NCBI GenBank assembly: GCA_030149285.1
Contig: JASBRU010000008.1
Location: 124,001-188,000, forward strand
DNA length: 64,000 nt
DNA from: Flavobacteriales bacterium
GTDB taxonomy: Bacteria; Bacteroidota; Bacteroidia; Flavobacteriales; JASBRU01
Reading direction: 5' to 3'
Positions 52,571 through 61,843 of this stretch are shown here, piece by piece; within the stretch, counting starts at the first letter, position 1, and each line of letters starts with the position of its first letter. The translations under genes were made by a program, and so were the position numbers. The notes under the pieces are model-generated. The model worked only from the letters and a program-made list of their open reading frames with translations. It did no database searches and was not told where the DNA came from.

Positions 52571-53533
52571 CTATTCCAAAAATCTAGGATCCACATACCT
52601 TTGCGGCGGTCTAGGTGGTATTTCAATCTTAAATTTGTAGCTAAGCATCACTTCGTGACTACCACTACTACCATTACTACCACCACTCAGTTTAGATGTT
52701 GTTACATCATATGAGTATCCAAATCTTAAATCTTCTGTCAAATTATACCCAAAAAGAACGGCAAATGCATCATCCAATCTGTAACCTAAACCTAGCCATA
52801 TTTTACTATTATACAACACTGTTGCGTTTATATCAACTTGAGTAGAAATCAAATCTGTTTTCACAAAAACAGAAGGAGTTAATATCCAAGTTTCAATAGC
52901 AGGGTCTAACACAAAATCATATCCTGCCATAAAATAGTAATGCCTCTCTTGTTTTACTCTTGATGCATTAAATTCTGATACATTATTAAAATCCGATTCA
53001 AACTCAGTCAAATGCGATGTTGATAATCCAACATAGTAATCATTTGTTCTATAATATGCTCCAAAAGCTATATCCGGTGTGAATGCACTTGCATCATCGC
53101 CGTCAGGTACAAAGTTGTCAGAGTTGGTTCCGTTTGGAAGTAACCAATCAGTAGAATTTAATCCTTGACTGTTAAAACCACCTGAAATTCCAATACCTAA
53201 TACTCCGTCACCTACTATAGCTTGATAAGCATAACTAAGCTTAAATGTTGTATTGTTAAAGAACCCAATTTCTTCTTTCACAAAGCCCACACCTAATCCG
53301 CCATGTAAGAATCCCAAAGGAACTTGTACATTAACATTTAGCGTTTGTGGTGCTCCGTCAAAGCCAACCCATTGTGTTCTACCTAAAAGATTTGCAGTTA
53401 TATATCCATCACTTGCAGTTACACCGGGGTTATAAAAAACCTTGTTAAACATATACTGAGTGAATTGTATATCCTGTTGTGCAAATACACCTATGGTAGA
53501 ACAAAATGCAATTAAAGTAAACAGTCTTTTCAT
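52571..53533 (-). CDS. PorP/SprF family type IX secretion outer membrane protein
   Basis: This protein of about 320 residues has a signal peptide (MKRLFTLIAFCSTIGVFA) and the PorP/SprF start QQDIQFTQYMFNKVFYNPGVTAS. The rest is beta-barrel with alternating hydrophobics, ending LSYKFKIEIPPRPPQRYVDP. Family members anchor or pair with T9SS cargo and attachment proteins; the copy next to gldK is the usual core-linked one. Its N-terminal ATG is taken at 53533. Confidence 0.9.
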   Translation of the reverse strand: MKRLFTLIAFCSTIGVFAQQDIQFTQYMFNKVFYNPGVTASDGYITANLLGRTQWVGFDGAPQTLNVNVQVPLGFLHGGLGVGFVKEEIGFFNNTTFKLSYAYQAIVGDGVLGIGISGGFNSQGLNSTDWLLPNGTNSDNFVPDGDDASAFTPDIAFGAYYRTNDYYVGLSTSHLTEFESDFNNVSEFNASRVKQERHYYFMAGYDFVLDPAIETWILTPSVFVKTDLISTQVDINATVLYNSKIWLGLGYRLDDAFAVLFGYNLTEDLRFGYSYDVTTSKLSGGSNGSSGSHEVMLSYKFKIEIPPRPPQRYVDPRFLE

Positions 53534-53702
53534 ACACAAATCCGCTATTAGTTTCCACGCATTTTATAAGTGCGAGGGGCTAAAGATATAGAAAAATATT
53601 TCTTACTACAATTTTTAAATTTAAAAAAAATAATGGTTAAAAACATGTTAACACCACTATGTGGATTAGCACATTTTCTACAAAAGCCTGCAAAACACAA
53701 GG

Positions 53703-54875
53703 TTATGTAAACTTTTTGTATGCTTTCCACCAACGCTCAGGTATCTCACCTTCGGTTGCATTTAAATAGTCGTTGTAGGAACAAGGTACTAGAAAATGCC
53801 CTTTTTTAGGGCTTTTTCCCTCGTTTTCATCTGCGGACTCAACCCACCATCTTCCGCTTTTATTGCTTTTGTAAAATACCAGTTCAAAAGCACCGTCGTG
53901 GGTTGGTAAAATGTATTTAGTGTAATCTGTACTAATAATAACGGGGGTATCTGCAATTCTAGTATTTACCCCCTCAATAAAGTACCAAATTAATTGTGCA
54001 ATTAGTTGTGCAGTGTTTGTATGTTCTTCAAAATCAGGGTTGTATTCGTAAAACCCTATAGATGAAATTTTGCTAGAAATTCCTGCATATCTACTTATAG
54101 CACAGGCTTCATCGGCAAAAAAACCATTGGGAGATGCATTTCCATTGCCTGCTGCATCTGCCTTTTTAATGGCAGATATATCAAAACTTACAAAGTCAGT
54201 ATCCCTTAATATGGGCTCTGCTTCTTCTATATTATCTTTAAAGGCACCTAATCTGTTTACATCAAAATAAAGCTTATCCATAAGATTGATTTCTTCCTGA
54301 TGGATAAAATAGGTTTGGAAACCAATATTACTAAAGTTGAATAGGAAGTTAGGTTCTTTAAGTATGATGTGGCTTAAATAGGATTGTGAGTTAAGCTGTT
54401 CATCTATAGTTCCTAGGTCAAAACGGCTGTCTATAGTTGTTAGGTTTACAGATGCTTTAAAGCCATCATAAGCTCTATATTGCGCGTAAGTTAGGTCTTG
54501 TCCACCACCAATAATAATGGGGATAATATAGCTTTTTAAAAGCTCTGAGATAACTGTTTTTACAGCAAAATAGGTGTCCTCTATAGTTTCACCTTTGTAA
54601 ATGTTGCCTAAATCTACAATTGTAGTGTCCCAGTTTCCGTAGAATAGTTCATATAAATGTGGGCGTATAGCATCTGGTGCTGCATGGCAGCCTTTGTTGT
54701 TTTTGGCGGCCCTGTCTTCATGTACACCAATTAAGGCTATTTTAACACCTTTTAAATCTGGTAAGCCATCAACCTCGGTATGTACCTGTATCTTTTGCCC
54801 AAAAGTTGCTTCATGTTGTTGTATGGTTCTACTTAGTAGAGATTCACTAACGGGCGACAAGTACTCTTCTAGCAT
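53703..54875 (-). CDS. Arginase/formimidoylglutamase-fold protein lacking metal ligands
   Basis: This 390-residue protein has a ureohydrolase fold: GVKIALIGVHEDRAAKNNKGC near residue 43, IIGGGQDLTYAQY (about 122-134), TTIDSRFDLG (about 146-155) and FVSFDISAIKKADA (about 228-241). In active arginases these motifs are GGDH, DAHxD and SFDxD, holding the two manganese ions. Here the H of GGDH is Q (with D to G before it), the H of DAHxD is R, and the second D of SFDxD is S. Most ligands are gone, so catalysis is unlikely; a binding or scaffold role is my inference. It lies between topA and the PorP-like/gld cluster, with only 3 bases to topA. Confidence 0.82.
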   Translation of the reverse strand: MLEEYLSPVSESLLSRTIQQHEATFGQKIQVHTEVDGLPDLKGVKIALIGVHEDRAAKNNKGCHAAPDAIRPHLYELFYGNWDTTIVDLGNIYKGETIEDTYFAVKTVISELLKSYIIPIIIGGGQDLTYAQYRAYDGFKASVNLTTIDSRFDLGTIDEQLNSQSYLSHIILKEPNFLFNFSNIGFQTYFIHQEEINLMDKLYFDVNRLGAFKDNIEEAEPILRDTDFVSFDISAIKKADAAGNGNASPNGFFADEACAISRYAGISSKISSIGFYEYNPDFEEHTNTAQLIAQLIWYFIEGVNTRIADTPVIISTDYTKYILPTHDGAFELVFYKSNKSGRWWVESADENEGKSPKKGHFLVPCSYNDYLNATEGEIPERWWKAYKKFT

Positions 54876-54878
54876 ATA

Positions 54879-57200
54879 CTAGCTTTTTTTACGGGTTGTT
54901 CTTTTATTAGTTTTTTTAGGAGCTTCTTTTTCTAGCTTTAAACAATCTTCTCTTGTAAGAGTAGTTGGGTCTACATCTTTAGGGATTTTTACGTTTTTCT
55001 TTCCTATTTTAATGTAAGGTCCCCATCTGCCTTTTAAAACTTCTATTACAGGCTCTTCCTCATCAAATTTAGCAATAAACTTTTCAGCATCAGCTTTTCT
55101 TTTTGCTTCAATTAATTCTATTGCTCTATCTAGCTCTATAGTAAGTGGGTCATCGCCATCATCTTTTTTAATAGACACAAACTTACCATCGTGTCTTACG
55201 TATGGGCCAAACCTACCAACACCTACTACTACTTTCTTCTCTTCATACAAACCTAAGTCTCTGGGTAGCTTAAATAACTCTAAGGCCTCTTCTAGAGTAA
55301 TAGATTCTATATGTTGCGTTTTTAATAAGCCTGCAAATTTTTTCTCTTCATCATCAGATTCTCCAATTTGTGCCATTGGGCCATATCGTCCAATACGTAC
55401 ATATAAGTTTTTACCTGTCTTTGGGTCTGTACCCAATAAACGTTCTCCGGATGCGCGCTCTGAGTTCTCTTTTACATCTTCAATTGTTGTATGGAAATCA
55501 CTGTAAAAAGATTCTATCATTGAATTCCACTCTTTTTGACCATTTGCAATGGAGTCAAACTCTTCTTCTACACTTGCAGTAAAGTTAAAGTCGAGTACAT
55601 TTTTAAAGTGTTCAACCAAAAAGTCATTTACAACCATACCAATGTCAGTAGGGGCAAGCTTGCCTTTATCTGCTCCGGTGTTCTCTGTTAGTGTACTATC
55701 TTTTATAGCTCCTGCTTTTAAAATAAGTTGGTTGTAATTTCTTTTTATTCCTTCTAACTGTGTCTTTTCAACATAATCTCTTCGTTGTATAGTAGAGATG
55801 GTTGGCGCATATGTAGAGGGTCTCCCGATGCCTAATTCTTCTAATTTTTTCACCAAACTAGCTTCCGTATATCTTGGTGGATGTTTGGTAAATCTTTCGG
55901 TAGCGGTTATATCATCTGCATTTAGCTTGTCTCCTTGAGCTAACTTAGGAAGCATGCCCTTTTGTTCGTCTAAATCTTCATCATCAGTTCCTTCTAAGTA
56001 TACTTTTAAGAAACCGTCAAATTTTATCATTTCGCCTCTTGCAGTAAACTCAAGTGGGTTGCCAGATACTGAAATATGTGCCGTGGTACGCTCTAGTTGT
56101 GCTTCGCTCATTTGCGATGCTAATGTGCGTTTCCATATTAAGTCATACAATCTTTTTTCGCTATCGTCTTTACCCGCAGTATGATTTTGCATATAGGTGG
56201 GTCTGATAGCCTCATGCGCTTCTTGTGCACCTTTACTTTTTGTAGAGTAATTACGCGGTTGAGAGTAATTAGCTCCATATGAACTGGTAATCTCTGCTTT
56301 GGCAGCAGCTTTAGCGTCATCAGACAAGTTTACACTATCAGTACGCATATATGTTATAAGACCGGCTTCATATAATTTTTGAGCAACCGTCATTGTTCTA
56401 GAAACAGAAAAACCAAGCTTACGCGATGCCTCTTGTTGTAATGTAGAGGTAGTGAATGGCGCAGCCGGCGATTTTTTAGCAGGTTTTGTTTCTAAACTAC
56501 TTATATTAAATGTAGAGTCTTTGCAATCATTTAAGAATGCTTCTGCTTCTTCTTTCTTTTTAAAACGTTTAGGAAGCTCTGCTTGAAATGTTTCGCCTGT
56601 ACTCGTCTCAAATTGTGCTACTACTCTGTAAGAAGATTCAGTTTTAAAGTTGATGATTTCTCTTTCGCGTTCAACTATCAATCTTACTGCAACAGATTGT
56701 ACCCTACCTGCAGATAAACCTGCTTTTACTTTTCTCCATAAAACCGGAGATATTTCAAAACCCACTAAACGGTCTAACACTCTGCGTGCTTGCTGAGCAT
56801 TTACCAAGTTATAATCTATAGTTCGTGGGTTTTCTATTGCTTTTTGAATGGCAGTTTTTGTAATCTCATGAAAAACAATGCGCTTTGTTTTACTTACATC
56901 TAAGCCCAATGCTTCTACCAAGTGCCATGATATAGCTTCTCCTTCACGGTCCTCATCCGATGCTAGCCATACAATGTCTGCTTCTTTAGAAAGTTTTTTT
57001 AGTTTATTTACAACGTCTTTCTTGTCTTTAGAAACTTCATAGATGGGTTCAAACCCTTTGTCAATATCAATACCCATATCTTTAGAAACCAAGTCTCTAA
57101 TATGTCCGAAACAAGATTCTACTTTAAATTCTTTTCCAAGAAAACCTTCAATGGTTTTTGCCTTTGCAGGTGACTCTACAATCACTAAATTCTTTGCCAT
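54879..57200 (-). CDS. topA: DNA topoisomerase I
   Basis: This protein of about 773 residues starts MAKNLVIVESPAKAKTIEGFLG (TOPRIM). It has the SDEDREGEAISWH acidic triad, the active-site Tyr in LITYMRTDS, and DLGYxxP-free C-terminal repeats (GKNLYVRIGRYGPMAQIG, VVVGVGRFGPYVRHDG, VLKGRWGPYIKIG) in place of Cys zinc fingers. The tail is Lys/Arg/Thr-rich. It relaxes negative supercoils. The ATG at 57200 is chosen; the longer frame starts with non-conserved residues. A TTACTTTGC near-consensus -7 lies upstream on the minus strand. Confidence 0.96.
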   Translation of the reverse strand: MAKNLVIVESPAKAKTIEGFLGKEFKVESCFGHIRDLVSKDMGIDIDKGFEPIYEVSKDKKDVVNKLKKLSKEADIVWLASDEDREGEAISWHLVEALGLDVSKTKRIVFHEITKTAIQKAIENPRTIDYNLVNAQQARRVLDRLVGFEISPVLWRKVKAGLSAGRVQSVAVRLIVEREREIINFKTESSYRVVAQFETSTGETFQAELPKRFKKKEEAEAFLNDCKDSTFNISSLETKPAKKSPAAPFTTSTLQQEASRKLGFSVSRTMTVAQKLYEAGLITYMRTDSVNLSDDAKAAAKAEITSSYGANYSQPRNYSTKSKGAQEAHEAIRPTYMQNHTAGKDDSEKRLYDLIWKRTLASQMSEAQLERTTAHISVSGNPLEFTARGEMIKFDGFLKVYLEGTDDEDLDEQKGMLPKLAQGDKLNADDITATERFTKHPPRYTEASLVKKLEELGIGRPSTYAPTISTIQRRDYVEKTQLEGIKRNYNQLILKAGAIKDSTLTENTGADKGKLAPTDIGMVVNDFLVEHFKNVLDFNFTASVEEEFDSIANGQKEWNSMIESFYSDFHTTIEDVKENSERASGERLLGTDPKTGKNLYVRIGRYGPMAQIGESDDEEKKFAGLLKTQHIESITLEEALELFKLPRDLGLYEEKKVVVGVGRFGPYVRHDGKFVSIKKDDGDDPLTIELDRAIELIEAKRKADAEKFIAKFDEEEPVIEVLKGRWGPYIKIGKKNVKIPKDVDPTTLTREDCLKLEKEAPKKTNKRTTRKKS

Positions 57201-57363
57201 GGGCGTACTGTTTTTTAGTACATTAATTGCCAATTTGAACCCGCAAAGTAACGCAATTGTTTTTCATTACTACAAAAGTTTTTTCTGCGGGAGTGCATAT
57301 TTAACCTCATAATAACACTGTAATAGGGGCTAAATTCTATGTTTGTCAAAGAACTTTAAAAAG

Positions 57364-57394
57364 TTTGGTAATGTTTTAAAATCAATTAGTTTTG
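57364..57394 (+). promoter_or_regulatory. Promoter of the deacetylase-like/sulfotransferase operon
   Basis: TTTG at 57364-57367 and TAGTTTTG at 57387-57394 (then C) are 19 bases apart, a very good match. A transcript from near 57398 gives a leader of about 29 bases to the ATG at 57427. A further TATGTTTG lies at 57338-57345. Confidence 0.55.
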
Positions 57395-57426
57395 CCCAGA
57401 ATAAGAAACACTTACAAGCCCAACGC

Positions 57427-58767
57427 ATGGAAGAAAAAGTTGTATATGTAGTCCATTCTGTAGATACCGAAGGACCACTTTATGAAAGTCTTGCAGAAAC
57501 CTTTGTTCGCATCAAAAATATTTTTGGCTTTGAGATAGAGCCTTCTAATGAGAACTTACAAAAGCTGCAAAATGCGGAATTTGATTTAGGCGGAAAGGAA
57601 GTGCAAATACAGCAAATGTTATCATCAGGCTTACTTACGTATAATGATAATTATGGTAAAGTAGGCGATATGCTAGAGCGTATTGGTAGTAAAGAGTTTC
57701 GTATGCGAGTGCCTGATAGTTACGGAAATGGGTGGTTATATAACTGGCATTGTGTAGATCATATGGGGTATACAGATAATCCTCGCCGAAAGGATATGGG
57801 GTACCATAATATATATGACTACTACGCAGATTTTATAAAATATACCGATGCACCCGATGGAATCCATTGGCATTTCCATCCTGCACATTGGTCAGGAGCA
57901 TCACATATATGTGCTACTTCTTATATTGGAGATACTCGCTTTTTAGATATTATTACCAGACGTGTACTAGAACGTAACTGGTTTCCATCAGTAAATCGTG
58001 CGGGTTTCCATACCGAAAGACCGGATAGTCATTGGTTGATGGAGCAATGGATAACATTTGATATTTCTAACCAGCGAACAGACAAGCGCGACGAGCAAGA
58101 TGATTTAAACGGCGGTAGATTAGGAGATTGGAGAAGAGCACCAAGCAATTGGGGAGTATACAACCCAAGCCATGATGATTACCAAGTACCAGGCAACTGC
58201 CGCAGATATATAGGCAGATGTTTAAACGTAGGTACTCGTATGCGTTTGATAGATGAAGCTGAAGTAAGAAGAGCTTTTGATGAAGCCGCTGAAACCGGAA
58301 AAGCATTAATGGCCTTTACCAATCATGATTTTAGAGATATGACACCTGATGTTGTATTGATGCAAGACATGTTGGAGAAAGTAAGTAAAGACTACCCAGA
58401 CATTAAGTTTAAATATTGTGATGCTCGCGAAGCATTTAATAGATACATTTGGGGTACATATGAAGAGCCCAAAGAAAACATTTTGACTGCTAGAGTTGAA
58501 AAAGGATCGAGCGATACACAAGTGCAATTGATTATTGAGGCTTCTGAACCTACTTTTGGACCACAACCTTTTTTGGCTATAGAAATAAAAGGCAAACGCT
58601 TTTTGCATGATAACTTAGATTTTGAAGAGCCATTTAAAAAATGGACTTATACCTTTGATTATCAAACCGTAGAATGGGATGAAGTTGAAAAAATAGGTAT
58701 TGCAACTAATGATAAGAAAGGGTTTAACCATATATTACACCTAGACCCAAAAAACTATACTATATGA
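57427..58767 (+). CDS. Polysaccharide deacetylase-like protein of unknown function
   Basis: This protein of about 446 residues starts MEEKVVYVVHSVDTEGPL. I choose the ATG at 57427 because the upstream TTG start lies before a strong promoter. HSVDTEG (about 10-16), HWHFHPAHW (about 147-155) and NHDFRDM (about 299-305) recall the metal Asp, the paired His motif and a late catalytic segment of NodB-type deacetylases, but the overall sequence is far from known members. A highly charged loop (NQRTDKRDEQDDLNGGRLGDWRR) and a C-terminal beta domain (about 360-446) follow. It overlaps the sulfotransferase start by four bases, so the two are translated together. Function in surface-glycan modification is inference. 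Confidence 0.6.
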   Translation: MEEKVVYVVHSVDTEGPLYESLAETFVRIKNIFGFEIEPSNENLQKLQNAEFDLGGKEVQIQQMLSSGLLTYNDNYGKVGDMLERIGSKEFRMRVPDSYGNGWLYNWHCVDHMGYTDNPRRKDMGYHNIYDYYADFIKYTDAPDGIHWHFHPAHWSGASHICATSYIGDTRFLDIITRRVLERNWFPSVNRAGFHTERPDSHWLMEQWITFDISNQRTDKRDEQDDLNGGRLGDWRRAPSNWGVYNPSHDDYQVPGNCRRYIGRCLNVGTRMRLIDEAEVRRAFDEAAETGKALMAFTNHDFRDMTPDVVLMQDMLEKVSKDYPDIKFKYCDAREAFNRYIWGTYEEPKENILTARVEKGSSDTQVQLIIEASEPTFGPQPFLAIEIKGKRFLHDNLDFEEPFKKWTYTFDYQTVEWDEVEKIGIATNDKKGFNHILHLDPKNYTI

Positions 58768-59783
58768 GCAATTTAGGACCCTTATTTATGACAGGTGTAT
58801 ACCGAAGCGGTACTACACTTCCGATGAAGATTTTAAATACTCATTCAAAAATCAATCTTACGCATGATACGGTAAATTTTTACCGCTATTATTTAGATAG
58901 AGGTTATGATTTTGCAAAAGACTACCCGGAAATTGTAAAAGACATTGCTTTTCGTTTAGGTACTCGTTTTGAAATAAATGTACCTGAAGAAAAGATAATA
59001 GACATTCTTAAGAACACTGATAAAGTAGACTTAGCAGAGGTTTATAGAAGAACCATGATAGAAACTTTTTCTAATGGTGATGAGAATGTTATATGGGGTG
59101 AGAAAACTTTATTGCAATGGGAAAACATTCCGTTGTTTTTAACAATGTTTCCAAACTCTAAGGCAATATTAATACTGCGTGACCCAAGAAATACCTTGGC
59201 TTCATATAGAGATTTTACCATTGAAAAAGGAATGCGTTATTTAGATTCTGTTTTTGCATGCCAACATGCATTTAAATGGGCTGCTAGTGTAGGTAAGTCT
59301 TTAGACCCAAATAGGTTTAGAGTGTATTACCATGAAAAGCTAGTTGCAGATCCAGAAAAATGGAGTAAAGAAGTAAGCGAGTTTTTAGGAGTAGACCATG
59401 AGGTTGATATGACAAACTCTGAGAAGTTTTTAGACCATACAGGTAAGCCTTGGAAATCTAACTCTTCTTTTTCTGATGTGAAAAAAGGATTCTCTAAAGA
59501 GACAACACAACGCTGGAAAAATAAATTAGAGCCCGAAGAAATACTGTTTGTAGAGAGTATTATGGGCGGCTTAATGGAAGAGCATGGTTATGAGCTTTCC
59601 GGGCAAACCATTGGAGCAGCAGATTTAGAAAAACTATGGTATTATTTAAGCGAAACACCATTGTTACAAAAGAGACTACACAATTGGTTAGATACCGGTT
59701 GGGGCGTAAGTGAATACCCAAGTGATCCGGTAAAACCGCAAAACTGGTCTAAAACCATGTTGCCAAAAGACAGAACCGAGTAA
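58764..59783 (+). CDS. Sulfotransferase family protein
   Basis: This 339-residue protein has the PAPS loop MTGVYRSGTTLPMKIL (about residues 9-24), the 3'-phosphate motif ILILRDPRNTLASYRDF (about 135-151) and the C-terminal FSDVKKGFSKETTQRWKNKL segment typical of sulfotransferase domains. The ATG overlaps the stop of the deacetylase-like gene (ATGA), and the pair shares the promoter at 57364. It ends 26 bases before a terminator. The acceptor is unknown; a surface glycan is the simplest guess. Confidence 0.84.
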   Translation: MSNLGPLFMTGVYRSGTTLPMKILNTHSKINLTHDTVNFYRYYLDRGYDFAKDYPEIVKDIAFRLGTRFEINVPEEKIIDILKNTDKVDLAEVYRRTMIETFSNGDENVIWGEKTLLQWENIPLFLTMFPNSKAILILRDPRNTLASYRDFTIEKGMRYLDSVFACQHAFKWAASVGKSLDPNRFRVYYHEKLVADPEKWSKEVSEFLGVDHEVDMTNSEKFLDHTGKPWKSNSSFSDVKKGFSKETTQRWKNKLEPEEILFVESIMGGLMEEHGYELSGQTIGAADLEKLWYYLSETPLLQKRLHNWLDTGWGVSEYPSDPVKPQNWSKTMLPKDRTE

Positions 59784-59808
59784 TGCTTAATTACTATCAT
59801 TCATATTT

Positions 59809-59839
59809 AAACCCTTATTGGAAACAGTAAGGGTTTTTT
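59809..59839 (+). terminator. Intrinsic terminator of the sulfotransferase pair
   Basis: Stem AAACCCTTA/TAAGGGTTT (59809-59817 with 59828-59836) with a 10-base loop and a T run of six. Its stem core is the same as in the terminator at 7299. Confidence 0.8.
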
Positions 59840-59877
59840 GTTGCGATAAAACTTAATAATTAGCTTACGCTGTCAAA

Positions 59878-59909
59878 TTGTCATAATGAAGTGATTTTTT
59901 GTAGTTTTG
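59878..59909 (+). promoter_or_regulatory. Promoter of the miaB-lptE operon
   Basis: TTG at 59878-59880 and TAGTTTTG at 59902-59909 (then C) are 21 bases apart, which fits the Bacteroidota consensus. The ATG of miaB is at 59931. Confidence 0.5.
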
Positions 59910-59930
59910 CAATTCTTAAAATAAATAGAA

Positions 59931-61406
59931 ATGAGTGGACTTCACAGCGGAAATAAGGTAATTGACGAGAGCCGACAAGGCGAAGCTGTTGTAATAGAAA
60001 ACGGTGATATTGCCAAAGGCCGTAAATTATATATAGAGAGTTATGGTTGCCAAATGAATTTCTCTGATAGCGAAATTGTGGCTTCTATAATGAATGGAGA
60101 GGGTTTTGAAACAACCAGAAACTTTGAAGAAGCAGATGTAGTATTGTTAAATACTTGCTCTATTAGAGATAAAGCAGAACAAACTGTACGTAAGCGTTTA
60201 GAAAAATTTAATGCGGTTAAACGTTCTAAACCGGAGATGACGGTTGGTGTATTGGGTTGTATGGCAGAGCGATTGAAGGCTAAGCTTTTAGAAGAAGAAA
60301 AGATAGTAGATCTTGTTGCAGGACCTGACGCATACAGAGATTTACCAAACCTAATTAAAGAGGTAGATAGTGGTAGAGATGCCGTAAACGTAATTTTATC
60401 TAAAGAAGAAACCTATGCTGATGTTACTCCTGTGAGAATGGGAGGTAATGGTATAACAGCATTTGTATCTATAACCCGTGGTTGTGATAACATGTGTACT
60501 TTTTGTGTAGTACCATTTACCAGAGGTAGAGAGCGTAGCCGTAATCCGCAAAGTATTGTACAAGAAGCAATGGATTTATGGAGCAATGGTTATAAAGAAA
60601 TTACGCTTTTAGGCCAAAATGTAGATTCATACCTATGGTATGGTGGTGGCTTGAAAAAAGACTTTGAAAAAGCATCTGATATTGCCAAAGCCAGCGCAAC
60701 AAATTTTTCGCAATTAATGGCTATGGTTGCAGAGGCAGTACCTAATATGCGCATCCGTTTTTCTACGTCTAATCCGCAAGATATGACGGACGATGTATTG
60801 CATGTTATGGCTAAGTATGATAATATCTGTAACTATATACACTTACCTGTTCAGTCGGGTAGCTCTAGAGTATTAAAAGAGATGAATAGAGGTCACAACC
60901 GCGAGGAGTATTTTGAGCTGATTGAAAGAGTGAGAAAAATTATTCCGGATTGTGGTATCTCTATGGATATGATTACCGGTTTTCCTACCGAAACAGAAGA
61001 GGAACATAAAGAAACATTGAGCTTAATGGAGTATGTAAAATACGATTTTGGCTATATGTTTAAATACTCTGAAAGACCAGGTACAATGGCTGCACGTAAG
61101 CTAGAAGATGATATTCCTGAAGAGGTGAAGAGCAGACGTTTAACAGAAATTGTTGATTTACAACAGCAACATTCCGCATACCGCACAAAAGAACATATAG
61201 GTAGAGTAGAAGAAGTATTAATTGAAGGTACTTCTAAAAAATCTGCTGAAGAGTGGTACGGCAGAAACTCTCAAAACACAGTAGTTGTTTTTCCAAAAGA
61301 AAACTACCAACCCGGAGATTTTGTAAATGTAGAAATCACAAATTGTACAGCAGCAACGTTAATTGGTAAAGCAGTTGGCTATAGCAAAAACCAAGTTACA
61401 GTATGA
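59931..61406 (+). CDS. miaB: tRNA-2-methylthio-N6-(dimethylallyl)adenosine synthase MiaB
   Basis: This 491-residue radical-SAM methylthiotransferase has the N-terminal cluster Cys residues ([38 protein letters not shown]), the radical-SAM CxxxCxxC in [23 protein letters not shown], and a C-terminal TRAM domain. It adds a methylthio group to A37 of tRNAs reading U-starting codons. It needs two Fe-S clusters, which the Nfu protein at 12884 could help supply. The first gene of a tight operon. Confidence 0.96.
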   Translation: MSGLHSGNKVIDESRQGEAVVIENGDIAKGRKLYIESYGCQMNFSDSEIVASIMNGEGFETTRNFEEADVVLLNTCSIRDKAEQTVRKRLEKFNAVKRSKPEMTVGVLGCMAERLKAKLLEEEKIVDLVAGPDAYRDLPNLIKEVDSGRDAVNVILSKEETYADVTPVRMGGNGITAFVSITRGCDNMCTFCVVPFTRGRERSRNPQSIVQEAMDLWSNGYKEITLLGQNVDSYLWYGGGLKKDFEKASDIAKASATNFSQLMAMVAEAVPNMRIRFSTSNPQDMTDDVLHVMAKYDNICNYIHLPVQSGSSRVLKEMNRGHNREEYFELIERVRKIIPDCGISMDMITGFPTETEEEHKETLSLMEYVKYDFGYMFKYSERPGTMAARKLEDDIPEEVKSRRLTEIVDLQQQHSAYRTKEHIGRVEEVLIEGTSKKSAEEWYGRNSQNTVVVFPKENYQPGDFVNVEITNCTAATLIGKAVGYSKNQVTV

Positions 61407-61843
61407 AAGGATTTATAATGAAGGTAAGTTTAGTAGTAGGCTTATTATTGAGTGCAATTTCTGTTCAGGCGCAAGTAAGAGATCTTACACCGCCACCGCC
61501 AAGAGCACCCGAAGTAAAAGTATATGATGATAGCATTACTTTTAAAGTAATAAATGATCAGTTAATAGACTCTAGCTATTGTGAGATATGTTTGTATGAT
61601 ATGCGTAGGGAGCTGTGTATAGAGAATCTTACAACTGGTTTTAAGGTTCTTTTTTACGATGAAAACGGAATGTTTTGGAGCTCTATTTGGAATGGGTCGA
61701 GCTTTTATCTTCCTTTTAAACAGAAATTTAAAAAAGGAGATTATATGGTCATACAAGCCTTTAAACCACACGTTACCAATGTATCATCTGGCGATAGGGT
61801 TTGGCAACATAAAACAATAGAAATAACCTATTATTTAGAATGA
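61403..61843 (+). CDS. Small secreted protein of unknown function
   Basis: This 146-residue protein has a signal peptide ([19 protein letters not shown]; the ATG at 61418 is an alternative start) and a Pro-rich joint (PPPPRAPEV). A single compact beta-rich domain follows, with a Cys pair ([14 protein letters not shown]). Start and stop overlap miaB and the sigma-54 activator gene by four bases each. I do not recognise the family. Confidence 0.6.
   Translation: MKGFIMKVSLVVGLLLSAISVQAQVRDLTPPPPRAPEVKVYDDSITFKVINDQLIDSSYCEICLYDMRRELCIENLTTGFKVLFYDENGMFWSSIWNGSSFYLPFKQKFKKGDYMVIQAFKPHVTNVSSGDRVWQHKTIEITYYLE

Noticed and set aside
57343-57426. Extended N-terminus (TTG start) of the deacetylase-like protein
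   Set aside because: A strong promoter at 57364-57394 lies inside this stretch, so the transcript would start after the TTG; the ATG at 57427 is preferred.
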